Source: Streptomyces sp. NBC_01431
GTDB lineage: Bacteria > Actinomycetota > Actinomycetes > Streptomycetales > Streptomycetaceae
Direction: 5' to 3'
Length of the DNA: 64,000 nt
NCBI RefSeq assembly: GCF_036231355.1
Contig: NZ_CP109497.1
Coordinates: forward strand, 310,001 to 374,000
In this document: positions 42,310-50,516 of the stretch, piece after piece
Layout of the letters: each line of letters opens with the position of its first letter
Position numbering within the stretch: position 1 is the first letter of the stretch
Program-made: the position numbers and the translations under genes
Notes under the pieces: model-generated
The model's database searches: none
What the model saw: the letters and a program-made list of their open reading frames with translations, nothing else
What the model was told of the DNA's origin: nothing

Positions 42310-44450
42310 TGGGCCGCCGCGTACCCACGCTCACCCAGGTCACCCAGACGGAGTGCGGACTGTGCTGCTGCATCGCGGTCATGCGCTACCACGGCCGTAC
42401 CGAGGACTTCCAGACCGTACGTGAGGGCCTGGAAGCCGGCCGTGACGGGCTCGGCGCGAAGCAGCTCGCGGACTTCCTGCGCTCGCGGGGCATGGACGTG
42501 AAGCTGTTCCGGGCCAGGAGCGTGGACGCCCTCAAGGGCTTCACCCAGCCGGTCATCCTGTACTGGGAGGAGTACCACTTCCTCGTACTGGAACACTTCG
42601 ACGGCAGGACCGCACGGGTCATGGACCCGGCGGTCGGCCGGCGCCGCATGACCCGTGCCGAGCTGGAGGCCGGGTTCTCACAGGTGGTCATCGCGCCCGA
42701 ACCCGGCGAGGGTCTGGTCCGCCAGTCGCTGCCGGCCAGCCGGGACTGGCGGACCCTGCCGCTGTTCCCAACCGGGTCGAAGCACCGGATCGCGCTGGTC
42801 GCCCTGCTGTCGCTCGGCTCCTACGGCGCGGTCCTCGGAATCCCGGCGCTGACGAAGTGGGCCGTCGACCGCGAACCGGCCTGGCAGGACCTGAGCCAGA
42901 TGGGCTCCGTCATGGCGGCGGTCGCGGCGGCCGCGGCCGGGTACCTGCTGCTGTGGATGCTCCGGACCCTCACCTTGGCCGGGCTCATCTCCGTGATGGG
43001 CCGGCACCTGATGAGCCACGTCTTCACCCGGCTGCTCTCGCTGCCGTACAAGTTCTTCGCGACCCGACAGCCCGGGGAGCTCCTGTTCCGGCTGAACACC
43101 GTCAACCACATCCGTGACCTGCTGTCCTCCCGGATCGCCCAGGGCGTCCTCGACGTGGGCACCCTGGTGTGCATCGGCGTCTACCTGTTCGTCACCGAGT
43201 GGCGGATCGGCCTCGTCGCCCTCGCCCTGTTCGGTATGAACGCGCTGTTCCTGTGGACGACGAGGAACCGCGTCAAAGAGGTCACCGACGCGGAGATCGC
43301 CCACCTCTCCCGCTCCCAGGCCACCCAGCTCGACGCCATCGTTTCCATCCCGACCATCAAGATGGGCGGCTACGCCCGCCAGTTCGCCGCCGAGTGGGAG
43401 CAGATCTACCGCTCGTCGCTGGACGCCATGAGGGCGAGGATGCGGCTCCAGCAGGGCTGGATCTCCGGCATGGCCACCACCACCCAGATGTTCGGCCCAC
43501 TGATCCTGCTCCTGGCGAGCCTGTACCTGGCGGCCAACCACATCGTGTCCATCGGCTCGGCGATCGCCGTGCAGGCCGTCTCCGCCACCTTCTTCGCCCT
43601 GTCGACGTCGGTGTTCCAGATGGTCACCGAAATCACCGAGACCTCCCGCTACATGAGCCGTCTCAGCGACATCACCGGCCACGAACCGGAGCCCGTCGGC
43701 GGTGAACTGACCGAGCTCGCCGACACCTCCATCCGCTTGGAGCGGGTGTCGTTCCAGTACACGCGGCACAGCAAACCGGTCCTCGAAGACGTGACGCTGG
43801 ACATCCCGGCCGGGGCCAAGGTGGCCTTCGTCGGCGCGTCCGGCTCCGGCAAGACCACGCTCGGCCGGCTCGTGTGCGGGCTGCACCATCCCACCGGCGG
43901 CGTGGTCGAGTTCGCCGGACGGCCGATGGCCGACTACCGGACGGACTTCCTGCGCCGCCAGATCGGCTACATCCCCCAAGAGGTCCACCTGCACAACCGC
44001 ACGATCCTGGAGAACCTCACCCTCGGTCAGGACATCGACGAGGAAACAGTGCGCGAGTACTGCGCCACTGTGGGCATCCTCGACTTCATCGACGACCTCC
44101 CCATGGGGCTCAAGACCCTGGTGTCGGAGATGGGCTCGAACTTCTCCGGCGGCCAGCGCCAGCGCCTGGCCATCGTGCGCACCCTGCTGCAACGCCCGCG
44201 GATGATCGTCATGGACGAGGCCACCGCCTCCCTGGACACCGTCAACGAACGCCGCGTGTCGAAGATCATCGAAGAGAGCGGTGCGACGCAGATCGTCATC
44301 GCGCACCGCCTGGCGACGATCAAGAACGCCGACCACATCTACGTCTTCCACCGGGGCCGGGTCGCTGAACACGGCACCCACAAGGAGCTCCTGGCCAACC
44401 AGGCCGCCTACGCCGCCCTTTACGCAGAACCTGTGGGTGAGACCGCATGA
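42309..44450 (+). CDS. lanT: LanT peptidase-ABC exporter
   Basis: A 713-residue bifunctional exporter. The N-terminal C39 peptidase (about 1-140) has the active Cys in QTECGLCC and His in YHFLVLEHF. A six-helix ABC membrane domain follows, then an ATPase with GASGSGKTT, FSGGQRQRLAI and MIVMDEATASLD. It cleaves the leader after GG or GA and exports the core peptide. It overlaps lanM1 and lanM2 at both ends, so all three are coupled. A single LanT presumably serves both precursors. Confidence 0.95.
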   Translation: MGRRVPTLTQVTQTECGLCCCIAVMRYHGRTEDFQTVREGLEAGRDGLGAKQLADFLRSRGMDVKLFRARSVDALKGFTQPVILYWEEYHFLVLEHFDGRTARVMDPAVGRRRMTRAELEAGFSQVVIAPEPGEGLVRQSLPASRDWRTLPLFPTGSKHRIALVALLSLGSYGAVLGIPALTKWAVDREPAWQDLSQMGSVMAAVAAAAAGYLLLWMLRTLTLAGLISVMGRHLMSHVFTRLLSLPYKFFATRQPGELLFRLNTVNHIRDLLSSRIAQGVLDVGTLVCIGVYLFVTEWRIGLVALALFGMNALFLWTTRNRVKEVTDAEIAHLSRSQATQLDAIVSIPTIKMGGYARQFAAEWEQIYRSSLDAMRARMRLQQGWISGMATTTQMFGPLILLLASLYLAANHIVSIGSAIAVQAVSATFFALSTSVFQMVTEITETSRYMSRLSDITGHEPEPVGGELTELADTSIRLERVSFQYTRHSKPVLEDVTLDIPAGAKVAFVGASGSGKTTLGRLVCGLHHPTGGVVEFAGRPMADYRTDFLRRQIGYIPQEVHLHNRTILENLTLGQDIDEETVREYCATVGILDFIDDLPMGLKTLVSEMGSNFSGGQRQRLAIVRTLLQRPRMIVMDEATASLDTVNERRVSKIIEESGATQIVIAHRLATIKNADHIYVFHRGRVAEHGTHKELLANQAAYAALYAEPVGETA

Positions 44451-47173
44451 CCGACCCTGCCGTGAACCTAGAGTGCTTCGCCCCCTTCTACACACATGCC
44501 GCCCCCTGGCAGGCGTTCAAGGACGGACTCGCCCCGGCCGCACGGCGCGCCATCGCGCCACAGAGTCGCGATGCGGTACTGCACCGGATGTGGGAAGCCG
44601 TCCTGGCGACCGTCGAGGGACACTCCTACCGCTCCCTGATCGCGGCCTTCCACGCCTTCCGCGAAGCACAGGGTCTGCCCGCCGACCTCGGCAGCAACAG
44701 GGCCCTCACCCTCTACACCCGCCATCTCGCCCACGACGGCAGTGCCGACGTACTGGCCGAGTACCCCGTCCTCGCCCGCCGCCTCGCCGGCGTGACGGAG
44801 CAGATGCGCCAGGCCTCACACGAGCTGCTCACCGGCTACACCCAGGACCTGCCCCGCCTGACCGAGGCGTTCGGCATCGAGCCGTCCGACCTGATCAGCG
44901 AGGTGCAGACGTCCGGCTCGGACCCGCACAACAACAATCGGCGCGTGTGGTTCGTGACCCTCACCAGCGGCACACGACTGGTGTACAAACCACGCCCGCT
45001 CACCGGCGACGAATTCGCCCGCGACCTGTACCGGGCGGTCGGCCCGGGGCTCACCCACTCCCTGGAGCCCTGCGCGCCTGCCTCGCTCACCTGCGCCGAC
45101 CACGGCTGGCAACTGTTCACGGCGCCCCGTCCGATGCGGACCCCCGCGGAAGCCGACCGCTATTTCTACCGGTTCGGGGCTCTCACCTGCCTGTTCTCCG
45201 CGATCGGGGCGACCGACCTGCACGACGAGAACCTGCTGGCTTGTGGCGAGTACCCCACCGTTGTCGACACCGAGACGCTGCTCCGCGCGGACGCCGGAGT
45301 CGACAACGACACCCTGCCCAACGCGCTGATCAACCACATGAAGAGCAGCGTCACCTCCACCATGATGCTGCCGATGATGAACCCCGACTCGGTGTTCGAC
45401 ATCATGCTGTCCGCCATCGGCGTCCTCGGCGCGCAGGAATCGCAGATCAAGAACCCGAAGGTCGTCGACGACGAGACCGACGCGATCCGGGTGGTGTGGG
45501 AGAACTACAGCCACCAGCACACCATCAACGTGCCCCGGCTCCAGGAGAAGGACCTTCCGGTGACGGAGTTCTTCCCGCAGATGATGCACGGCTACCGGGA
45601 CATGCTCGCCGTGCTCGGCACGGGCGCGGTCGAGGAAGTGCTCGACCGGTACGGGTCCATGGTGATGCGGTCCGTGATGCGGTCCACTGAGGTGTACTCA
45701 CGTTTCCTGGACGCCTCCACCCACCCCAAGTACCTCAAGAAACAAGAGGACTTGGACCGGCTGTTCACGCACCTGAGGCGGTTCCACCAGAAACTGCGCC
45801 CGGACCAGGCCGAGTTTCTCCAACGCCAGGAGGCCGCCGGGCTCGACAACGGTGACATTCCCTACTTCATGGTCCGCTCCGACCGGCTCCATCTGGCCAC
45901 GTACACCGGGCAGCACGACACCTTCTACCGCACCGCCGCGATCGACTTCGCCAAGTTGGGGGTGAGCATGGCGAAGCGTCAGCACGAGCGGTACCACCAG
46001 TTCCTCGTCGAGGAGTGCCTCGGTGACCTGGCCGTGCTGCCGCAGGGGCTGTCCCGGGACAGCATCTTCCGGGCCGCCCTGGACGGGACCGCCCCCGGCG
46101 AATGGGGCCACAAGATCGCCGACATCGTCGCCGATCTCGCCGTCACCGTGGACGGACGCACCGGATGGCTCGGCGGCATCGGCCCCGACCGGGGCGCGGC
46201 CACCGTCACCCCCGGCAACTTCGTCACCTTCCACGACATGGGCGGCATCGCCCGCATGTACGCGCAGGCCGCCCGCGCCGACCGGCGCCACGCCCCGATG
46301 CGCGACGCCGCGCTGGCCGGGCTCACCGAGCTGTGGGAGGCATACCCGCAGGTCCTGGACAACGTGCCGGAGTCGGTGTTCTCCGGCCGCGCCTCCCAAC
46401 TCCTGGCCCATGCCGAGTCGGGCGGGGACGCGTGGCTCAAAGACCTCCTGGCCTCCATCGCGGAACGCGGCGAGCAGCGGGAACAGGACGTCTCCAACGG
46501 CCCTGCCGGGCTGTGGCTGCTGCTCCTGGCAAGGATGCGGCACGGCGGCCGGACCTACGACCCCGCCCTGGTCGAGGAACTGCGTCAGCTGGCGCTGGCA
46601 CCGGGGGCGGCTCCGACCGGCGCCCCGATGGAACTCGCCCACGGCCCGCTCGGCCTCGCCTGGGCGAAGGCCCGCACCGCCGCGGTCCTGGACGAACCGG
46701 CCCTGGCCGAGGAAGCCGCCGACTGGCTCGCCGCCCACTTCGATGGTTACGCCCCCGCACTGACCGGATGGTGCAAGGGCGCCGCCGGCGTACTGCTGGC
46801 CGGCAGCGAGATCGCCCAGGCCGCCGGACGGCTCGACTGGTTCACCGACCGCGCCGTGCCCGGCCTCGTACAGGCCGCCACCGAGCTTCCCGCGGCACCG
46901 GTGGAACTGTCCGTGTGCCACGGCAGCAGCGGCGTCGTGCAGGCCCTCCTGTACGCGGCGCGGCTCACCGGGGACGAGAGCCTTGTGAAGTCGGCCGGCC
47001 AGTACCAGCACGAGGTGCTCGAACTGGCCCGCCGCCACGGCTTCTACGTCGGCGCCCGCGGCCGCACCTCCACCCTCGGCTACATGACCGGCTGGGCCGG
47101 TGTGGCCGACACCGACCTGATGCTCACCGACCACGGCGCGGCCCTCGGCATACCGACCGCGCTGTCCTGCTAG
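44447..47173 (+). CDS. lanM2: class II lanthionine synthetase LanM, second copy
   Basis: A 908-residue LanM, clearly diverged from the first copy. The dehydratase half has LVYKPR (about 178) and ATDLHDENLLA. The cyclase half has zinc Cys776 in GWCKGAAG (His of the usual CHG is Lys, not a zinc ligand) and Cys824-His825 in VCHGSSG. Both active sites look complete. Two synthetases for two unlike precursors suggests one enzyme per peptide. The ATG overlaps the LanT stop. Confidence 0.95.
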   Translation: MTDPAVNLECFAPFYTHAAPWQAFKDGLAPAARRAIAPQSRDAVLHRMWEAVLATVEGHSYRSLIAAFHAFREAQGLPADLGSNRALTLYTRHLAHDGSADVLAEYPVLARRLAGVTEQMRQASHELLTGYTQDLPRLTEAFGIEPSDLISEVQTSGSDPHNNNRRVWFVTLTSGTRLVYKPRPLTGDEFARDLYRAVGPGLTHSLEPCAPASLTCADHGWQLFTAPRPMRTPAEADRYFYRFGALTCLFSAIGATDLHDENLLACGEYPTVVDTETLLRADAGVDNDTLPNALINHMKSSVTSTMMLPMMNPDSVFDIMLSAIGVLGAQESQIKNPKVVDDETDAIRVVWENYSHQHTINVPRLQEKDLPVTEFFPQMMHGYRDMLAVLGTGAVEEVLDRYGSMVMRSVMRSTEVYSRFLDASTHPKYLKKQEDLDRLFTHLRRFHQKLRPDQAEFLQRQEAAGLDNGDIPYFMVRSDRLHLATYTGQHDTFYRTAAIDFAKLGVSMAKRQHERYHQFLVEECLGDLAVLPQGLSRDSIFRAALDGTAPGEWGHKIADIVADLAVTVDGRTGWLGGIGPDRGAATVTPGNFVTFHDMGGIARMYAQAARADRRHAPMRDAALAGLTELWEAYPQVLDNVPESVFSGRASQLLAHAESGGDAWLKDLLASIAERGEQREQDVSNGPAGLWLLLLARMRHGGRTYDPALVEELRQLALAPGAAPTGAPMELAHGPLGLAWAKARTAAVLDEPALAEEAADWLAAHFDGYAPALTGWCKGAAGVLLAGSEIAQAAGRLDWFTDRAVPGLVQAATELPAAPVELSVCHGSSGVVQALLYAARLTGDESLVKSAGQYQHEVLELARRHGFYVGARGRTSTLGYMTGWAGVADTDLMLTDHGAALGIPTALSC

Positions 47174-47191
47174 GAAAAGAGTCCCGCTGCC

Positions 47192-48139
47192 GTGCGCTGT
47201 TCGCTCGTACTCCCGATCGCCGTGACCCGGCCCGAGCAGGCCGTACCCTTCGCGAACCTGGTGCGCTGGACGAAGGCGCACCGGTTCTGGCAGGGCCAGT
47301 CACCCATCATCGACAGTCACCAACTCCTGTCGTGGCTGGCCGGGTTGGGCATCAGAGTGCCCGCCGGGTTCGGGGTGAGCCTCACGCCGCTGCGGGCCCC
47401 GTACCAGGCCGCGATGGAAGCCCGGACGGTGTCCCTCACCACCGGCCACGAGGTCCTCGCTGCGTTCGGCCCCGGTGCCCCGAACTACCAGGCGGCCGTT
47501 CTCGGCCGGCCGTACGCCAAGCCGCTCACCCTGATGCACGAGTACCTGAGCGCGGTGAAGGGCCTGGTCGCGGGTGAACCGGTCGCCGCCGAGGGCGAGT
47601 ACGTGTCCATGGAGGCCCAGCTCGTCCCGCTGCGGGCGGCGAAGGTCCGCGTCGGCGCCGGAGTCCTGCGGCCGCGCATGGCCGAGGTCGCGGGACGGAT
47701 CGCCGACGACGCCGTGACATGGCTGTGCGGACCGGAACACATCCAGGACACCCTCATCCCCAGGATCCGCGCGGGTGAGGAGAAGGCCGGGCGGACCACG
47801 AGGGTCGGGGTGACGGCGTTCGTTCCCGTCGCCGTGGCCCGCGAGGGCCGCGACATGGTCGACACCGCTTACGGCACCTTCGGCATGCACCTTCAGGCGG
47901 ATCACTATCAGGACACCCTGCGGCACGCCGGACTCGACGTCACGGGGGAGCGGGAGGACGCCAAGAAGCTCATCGACGCCGGGCTGTTCCTGTACGGCAC
48001 CCCCGCCGACATTCGCGACGGCCTCGAACGTTACCGCCGGGCCGGTGTCGACGAGGTTGTCCTGAACACCGTGGGTGTCGCCGCACTGTACGGCGCACGC
48101 GAGGCAGCGAAGGATCTGGAGGACATCCTTGAGACGTAG
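47192..48139 (+). CDS. luciferase-like (F420/flavin) oxidoreductase, possible LanJ
   Basis: A 315-residue bacterial luciferase-like TIM barrel: SLVLPIAVTRPEQ, GFGVSLTPLRAPYQAAMEARTVSLTTGHEVLAAFGPG and the C-terminal LYGTPADIRDGLERYRRAGVDEVVL. GTG start with GGAAAAGAG upstream, 18 bases after lanM2, so co-transcribed. F420-dependent members of this class act as LanJ-type reductases that turn dehydroalanine into D-Ala in other lanthipeptides, and that is the best guess here. Oxidation of the peptide is an alternative. Confidence 0.85.
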   Translation: MRCSLVLPIAVTRPEQAVPFANLVRWTKAHRFWQGQSPIIDSHQLLSWLAGLGIRVPAGFGVSLTPLRAPYQAAMEARTVSLTTGHEVLAAFGPGAPNYQAAVLGRPYAKPLTLMHEYLSAVKGLVAGEPVAAEGEYVSMEAQLVPLRAAKVRVGAGVLRPRMAEVAGRIADDAVTWLCGPEHIQDTLIPRIRAGEEKAGRTTRVGVTAFVPVAVAREGRDMVDTAYGTFGMHLQADHYQDTLRHAGLDVTGEREDAKKLIDAGLFLYGTPADIRDGLERYRRAGVDEVVLNTVGVAALYGAREAAKDLEDILET

Positions 48140-48227
48140 ACGGGCTCGATCCACGGTATGACCCGACCCACTCACCCCGCATCTAGGGTGAGTCGCACCA
48201 CTTCGCCAACTCCCCCTGGGTACTTGA

Positions 48228-49145
48228 ATGATCCACGTTGAGAGCCTGACCAAACGGTACGACGACACTCTCGCCGTCGACGATCTGTCCTTCACGGTGG
48301 AGCCGGGGAAAGTGACCGGCTTCCTCGGTCCCAATGGCGCGGGCAAGTCCACCACGATGCGCATGATCCTCGGTCTGGACGAGCCCACCGGCGGGCGCGC
48401 CCTCGTCAACGGGACCCCCTACGCGCAGCTGCAACGCCCGTTGACGCAGGTGGGGGCGCTCCTGGACGCAAAGGCGACCCACGGCAAACGCAGCGCCCGC
48501 GACCACCTGCGGGCGCTCGCGGCCGCCAACGGGATTCCCGAACCGCGGGTGGACGAAGTACTGGGCCTGGTCGGCCTGAGCAACGTGGCCAAGAAGAAGG
48601 CGAAGGGGTTCTCCCTAGGCATGGGGCAGCGCCTCGGGATCGCCGCCGCGCTCCTGGGCGACCCGGCGGTGCTACTCCTCGACGAACCCGTCAACGGGCT
48701 TGACCCGGAAGGTGTGTTGTGGATCCGCGGGCTGATGAAGCAGCTCGCCGCCGAGGGCCGAACCGTCCTGGTGTCCTCACACCTGATGAACGAGATGGCG
48801 GTCACCGCAGACCACCTGGTGATCATCGCCGGTGGCCGGCTGCTTGCGGACACCACCATGCGGGCGTTCATCGCCGAGCACTCCGCGGACGTCGTACTCG
48901 CCCGGGTCGCCGAACCCGACAAGCTCCACGACGCTCTCACCCGTGAAGGCCATACGTGTGTGAGACAGCCGGACGGAACGCTTGAGGTGCACGGCGCGAC
49001 GGTGGAGAAGGTGGGCCACATCGCCAACGCCCAGCAGGTGCCGGTGTTCGGGCTCTCGCAATCCGCCGCGTCCCTGGAGGAAGCGTTCATGCGGATCACC
49101 CACGACCACACGGAGTACCGCGCCACGGTGGGAGGCCGGCGGTGA
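48228..49145 (+). CDS. ABC transporter ATPase, lantibiotic immunity (LanF-like)
   Basis: A 305-residue BcrA-type ATPase: GPNGAGKST, FSLGMGQRLGIAAALL (signature with Leu for the second Gly) and VLLLDEPVNGLDPEGV. It overlaps the permease gene by GTGA. BcrA/LanF proteins remove the mature lantibiotic from the membrane. An 88-base gap after the oxidoreductase may hold a separate promoter, giving immunity independent of the biosynthetic operon. Confidence 0.92.
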   Translation: MIHVESLTKRYDDTLAVDDLSFTVEPGKVTGFLGPNGAGKSTTMRMILGLDEPTGGRALVNGTPYAQLQRPLTQVGALLDAKATHGKRSARDHLRALAAANGIPEPRVDEVLGLVGLSNVAKKKAKGFSLGMGQRLGIAAALLGDPAVLLLDEPVNGLDPEGVLWIRGLMKQLAAEGRTVLVSSHLMNEMAVTADHLVIIAGGRLLADTTMRAFIAEHSADVVLARVAEPDKLHDALTREGHTCVRQPDGTLEVHGATVEKVGHIANAQQVPVFGLSQSAASLEEAFMRITHDHTEYRATVGGRR

Positions 49146-49879
49146 ACCACGCCCTGAAGTCCGAATGGATCAAGCTGACCACGATCCGCTCCCTGGCCTG
49201 GTCGCTCGGGCTGTACCTGTGGCTGATGCTCGGCCTGTCCGTTGCCTATGGAACGGTGCCCGGAGAACGCGACCTGAACGCCAAGGGCTTCGACCCGATC
49301 GGGCTCGGGCTCTCGCTGGTGCCGCTGGGGATGATCCTCCTCATGGTCGTCGGCGTCCTCGCGGTGACGGGGGAGTACGCGAGCGGCACGATCAGGTCGA
49401 GTCTGCTCGCCGTGCCCGATCGCACCAGGTTCTACGTGGCCAAACTCGGCCTGCTCGCCCTCGTCACCGGCGCACTGTCCACGGCCGGGATCGTGGCGGG
49501 GTTCTTCATCGTCCAGGCCTTCATCGGCGATCATGCCGCTCCGTTCGACGCGGCGACCGTCGGCCACCTGGCGGGCGCGGTCCTCTACACGGTGCTGCTC
49601 GTGCTGTTCTCCATGGGCCTGGCCACCGTCCTGCGCTCCAGCGCAGCGACCCTGACCACGCTGATCCCGCTGTTCTTCATGGTCTCCACGATGCTGAACC
49701 ACATCCCCAGGGTTTCGGCCGTGGCGCAGTTCCTCCCCGACGTCGCCGGAGGACTCGCCCTCCAGCAGCACTCCGGGGGCGGCGTGCTGAACGCCTGGTC
49801 CGGCCTCGGTGTCCTCGCGGTGTGGGCCATCGTCTCCATCCTGGCCGGTCACATGTCGCTCACCCGCCGCGATGCCTGA
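49142..49879 (+). CDS. ABC-2 permease, lantibiotic immunity (LanE-like)
   Basis: A 245-residue membrane protein with six predicted helices (LGLSLVPLGMILLMVVGVLAV, AGIVAGFFIVQAFIG and others) and the typical GEYASGTIRSSLLAVPDRTRFYVAKL coupling segment. GTG start inside the ATPase stop. Works with the preceding gene. Confidence 0.9.
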   Translation: MNHALKSEWIKLTTIRSLAWSLGLYLWLMLGLSVAYGTVPGERDLNAKGFDPIGLGLSLVPLGMILLMVVGVLAVTGEYASGTIRSSLLAVPDRTRFYVAKLGLLALVTGALSTAGIVAGFFIVQAFIGDHAAPFDAATVGHLAGAVLYTVLLVLFSMGLATVLRSSAATLTTLIPLFFMVSTMLNHIPRVSAVAQFLPDVAGGLALQQHSGGGVLNAWSGLGVLAVWAIVSILAGHMSLTRRDA

Positions 49880-50189
49880 CCATCTCGCCCGGTCGGGGCC
49901 GAGCGCGAACCGCCCACTCAACAAAGGGAGTTGACTGTGTTGGCCGCAAAAAGAGGCATAGGCAGCGCCTTCGCTCTGCCGCGTCCGAGACCGAGCCGCG
50001 ACAGGTAGCCGGTCGGCTTCCGTCAGCCGATGCGACGGGCCCGGCCATGACCACCGGGTTGCGGCACACCTCGTCGTGCCGCGCCGCCCCGGTCCGCGGG
50101 GGGCCTCCGGCCCCTTCACCGAGGGCGCTCCGACCACTGATTTCCACCGCCTGCGGACAGAACCGCCCGCGGACCGAAGGGGTTCATTC
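49880..50189. other. 310-base gap after the immunity transporter
   Basis: Contains one weak short frame, GTG 49937 to TAG 50008 (23 residues, starts VLAAKRGIGSAFALPRPRP), with AAGGGAG 9 bases upstream. It might be translated as a small leader upstream of the membrane protein, but evidence is thin. Nothing else seen. Confidence 0.4.
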
Positions 50190-50345
50190 ATGAAGAACAC
50201 CATGGGCGCCAGCCTGCCGATCGTCATCGGTGTGGTGATCGCGAGCGTGTGCATCACCCAGGACAACTACGGCGGAGCGGCGTTCGCCATCGTCGTCTGC
50301 GCAATCGCCTCGCTGGTGCTCTACCGCAAGACCCGCGGCAAGTAG
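50190..50345 (+). CDS. 51-residue two-helix membrane protein, possible immunity peptide
   Basis: MKNTMGASLPIVIGVVIASV is the first helix, AAFAIVVCAIASLVLYRKT the second, with a short CITQDNYGG turn between. AAGGGG lies 10 bases before the ATG. It is the last gene of the lantibiotic region, before a strong terminator. Small membrane proteins beside LanFE pumps often confer producer immunity (for example LtnI-type), so the same is suggested here. Confidence 0.75.
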   Translation: MKNTMGASLPIVIGVVIASVCITQDNYGGAAFAIVVCAIASLVLYRKTRGK

Positions 50346-50377
50346 GTACGTGTACGTCAGCCTCTGGTACGCAAGGA

Positions 50378-50412
50378 GAGGAACCCCAGCCGACGCACGG
50401 CTGGGGTTCCTC
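50378..50412. terminator. bidirectional terminator, 15-bp perfect stem
   Basis: Arms 50378-50392 and 50398-50412 with a 5-base loop. It lies between the end of the lantibiotic region and the stop of the convergent xylanase gene. Confidence 0.88.
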
Positions 50413-50516
50413 GATGCGGTGGGTATCGGTCAGCGGGCGGTGCCGCCCGCGCCGTGAACCATTGGTCTCAGCGCGGGCAGACGGCCCTGAGCCGCGATCA
50501 CCGTGGATGGGTCAGG

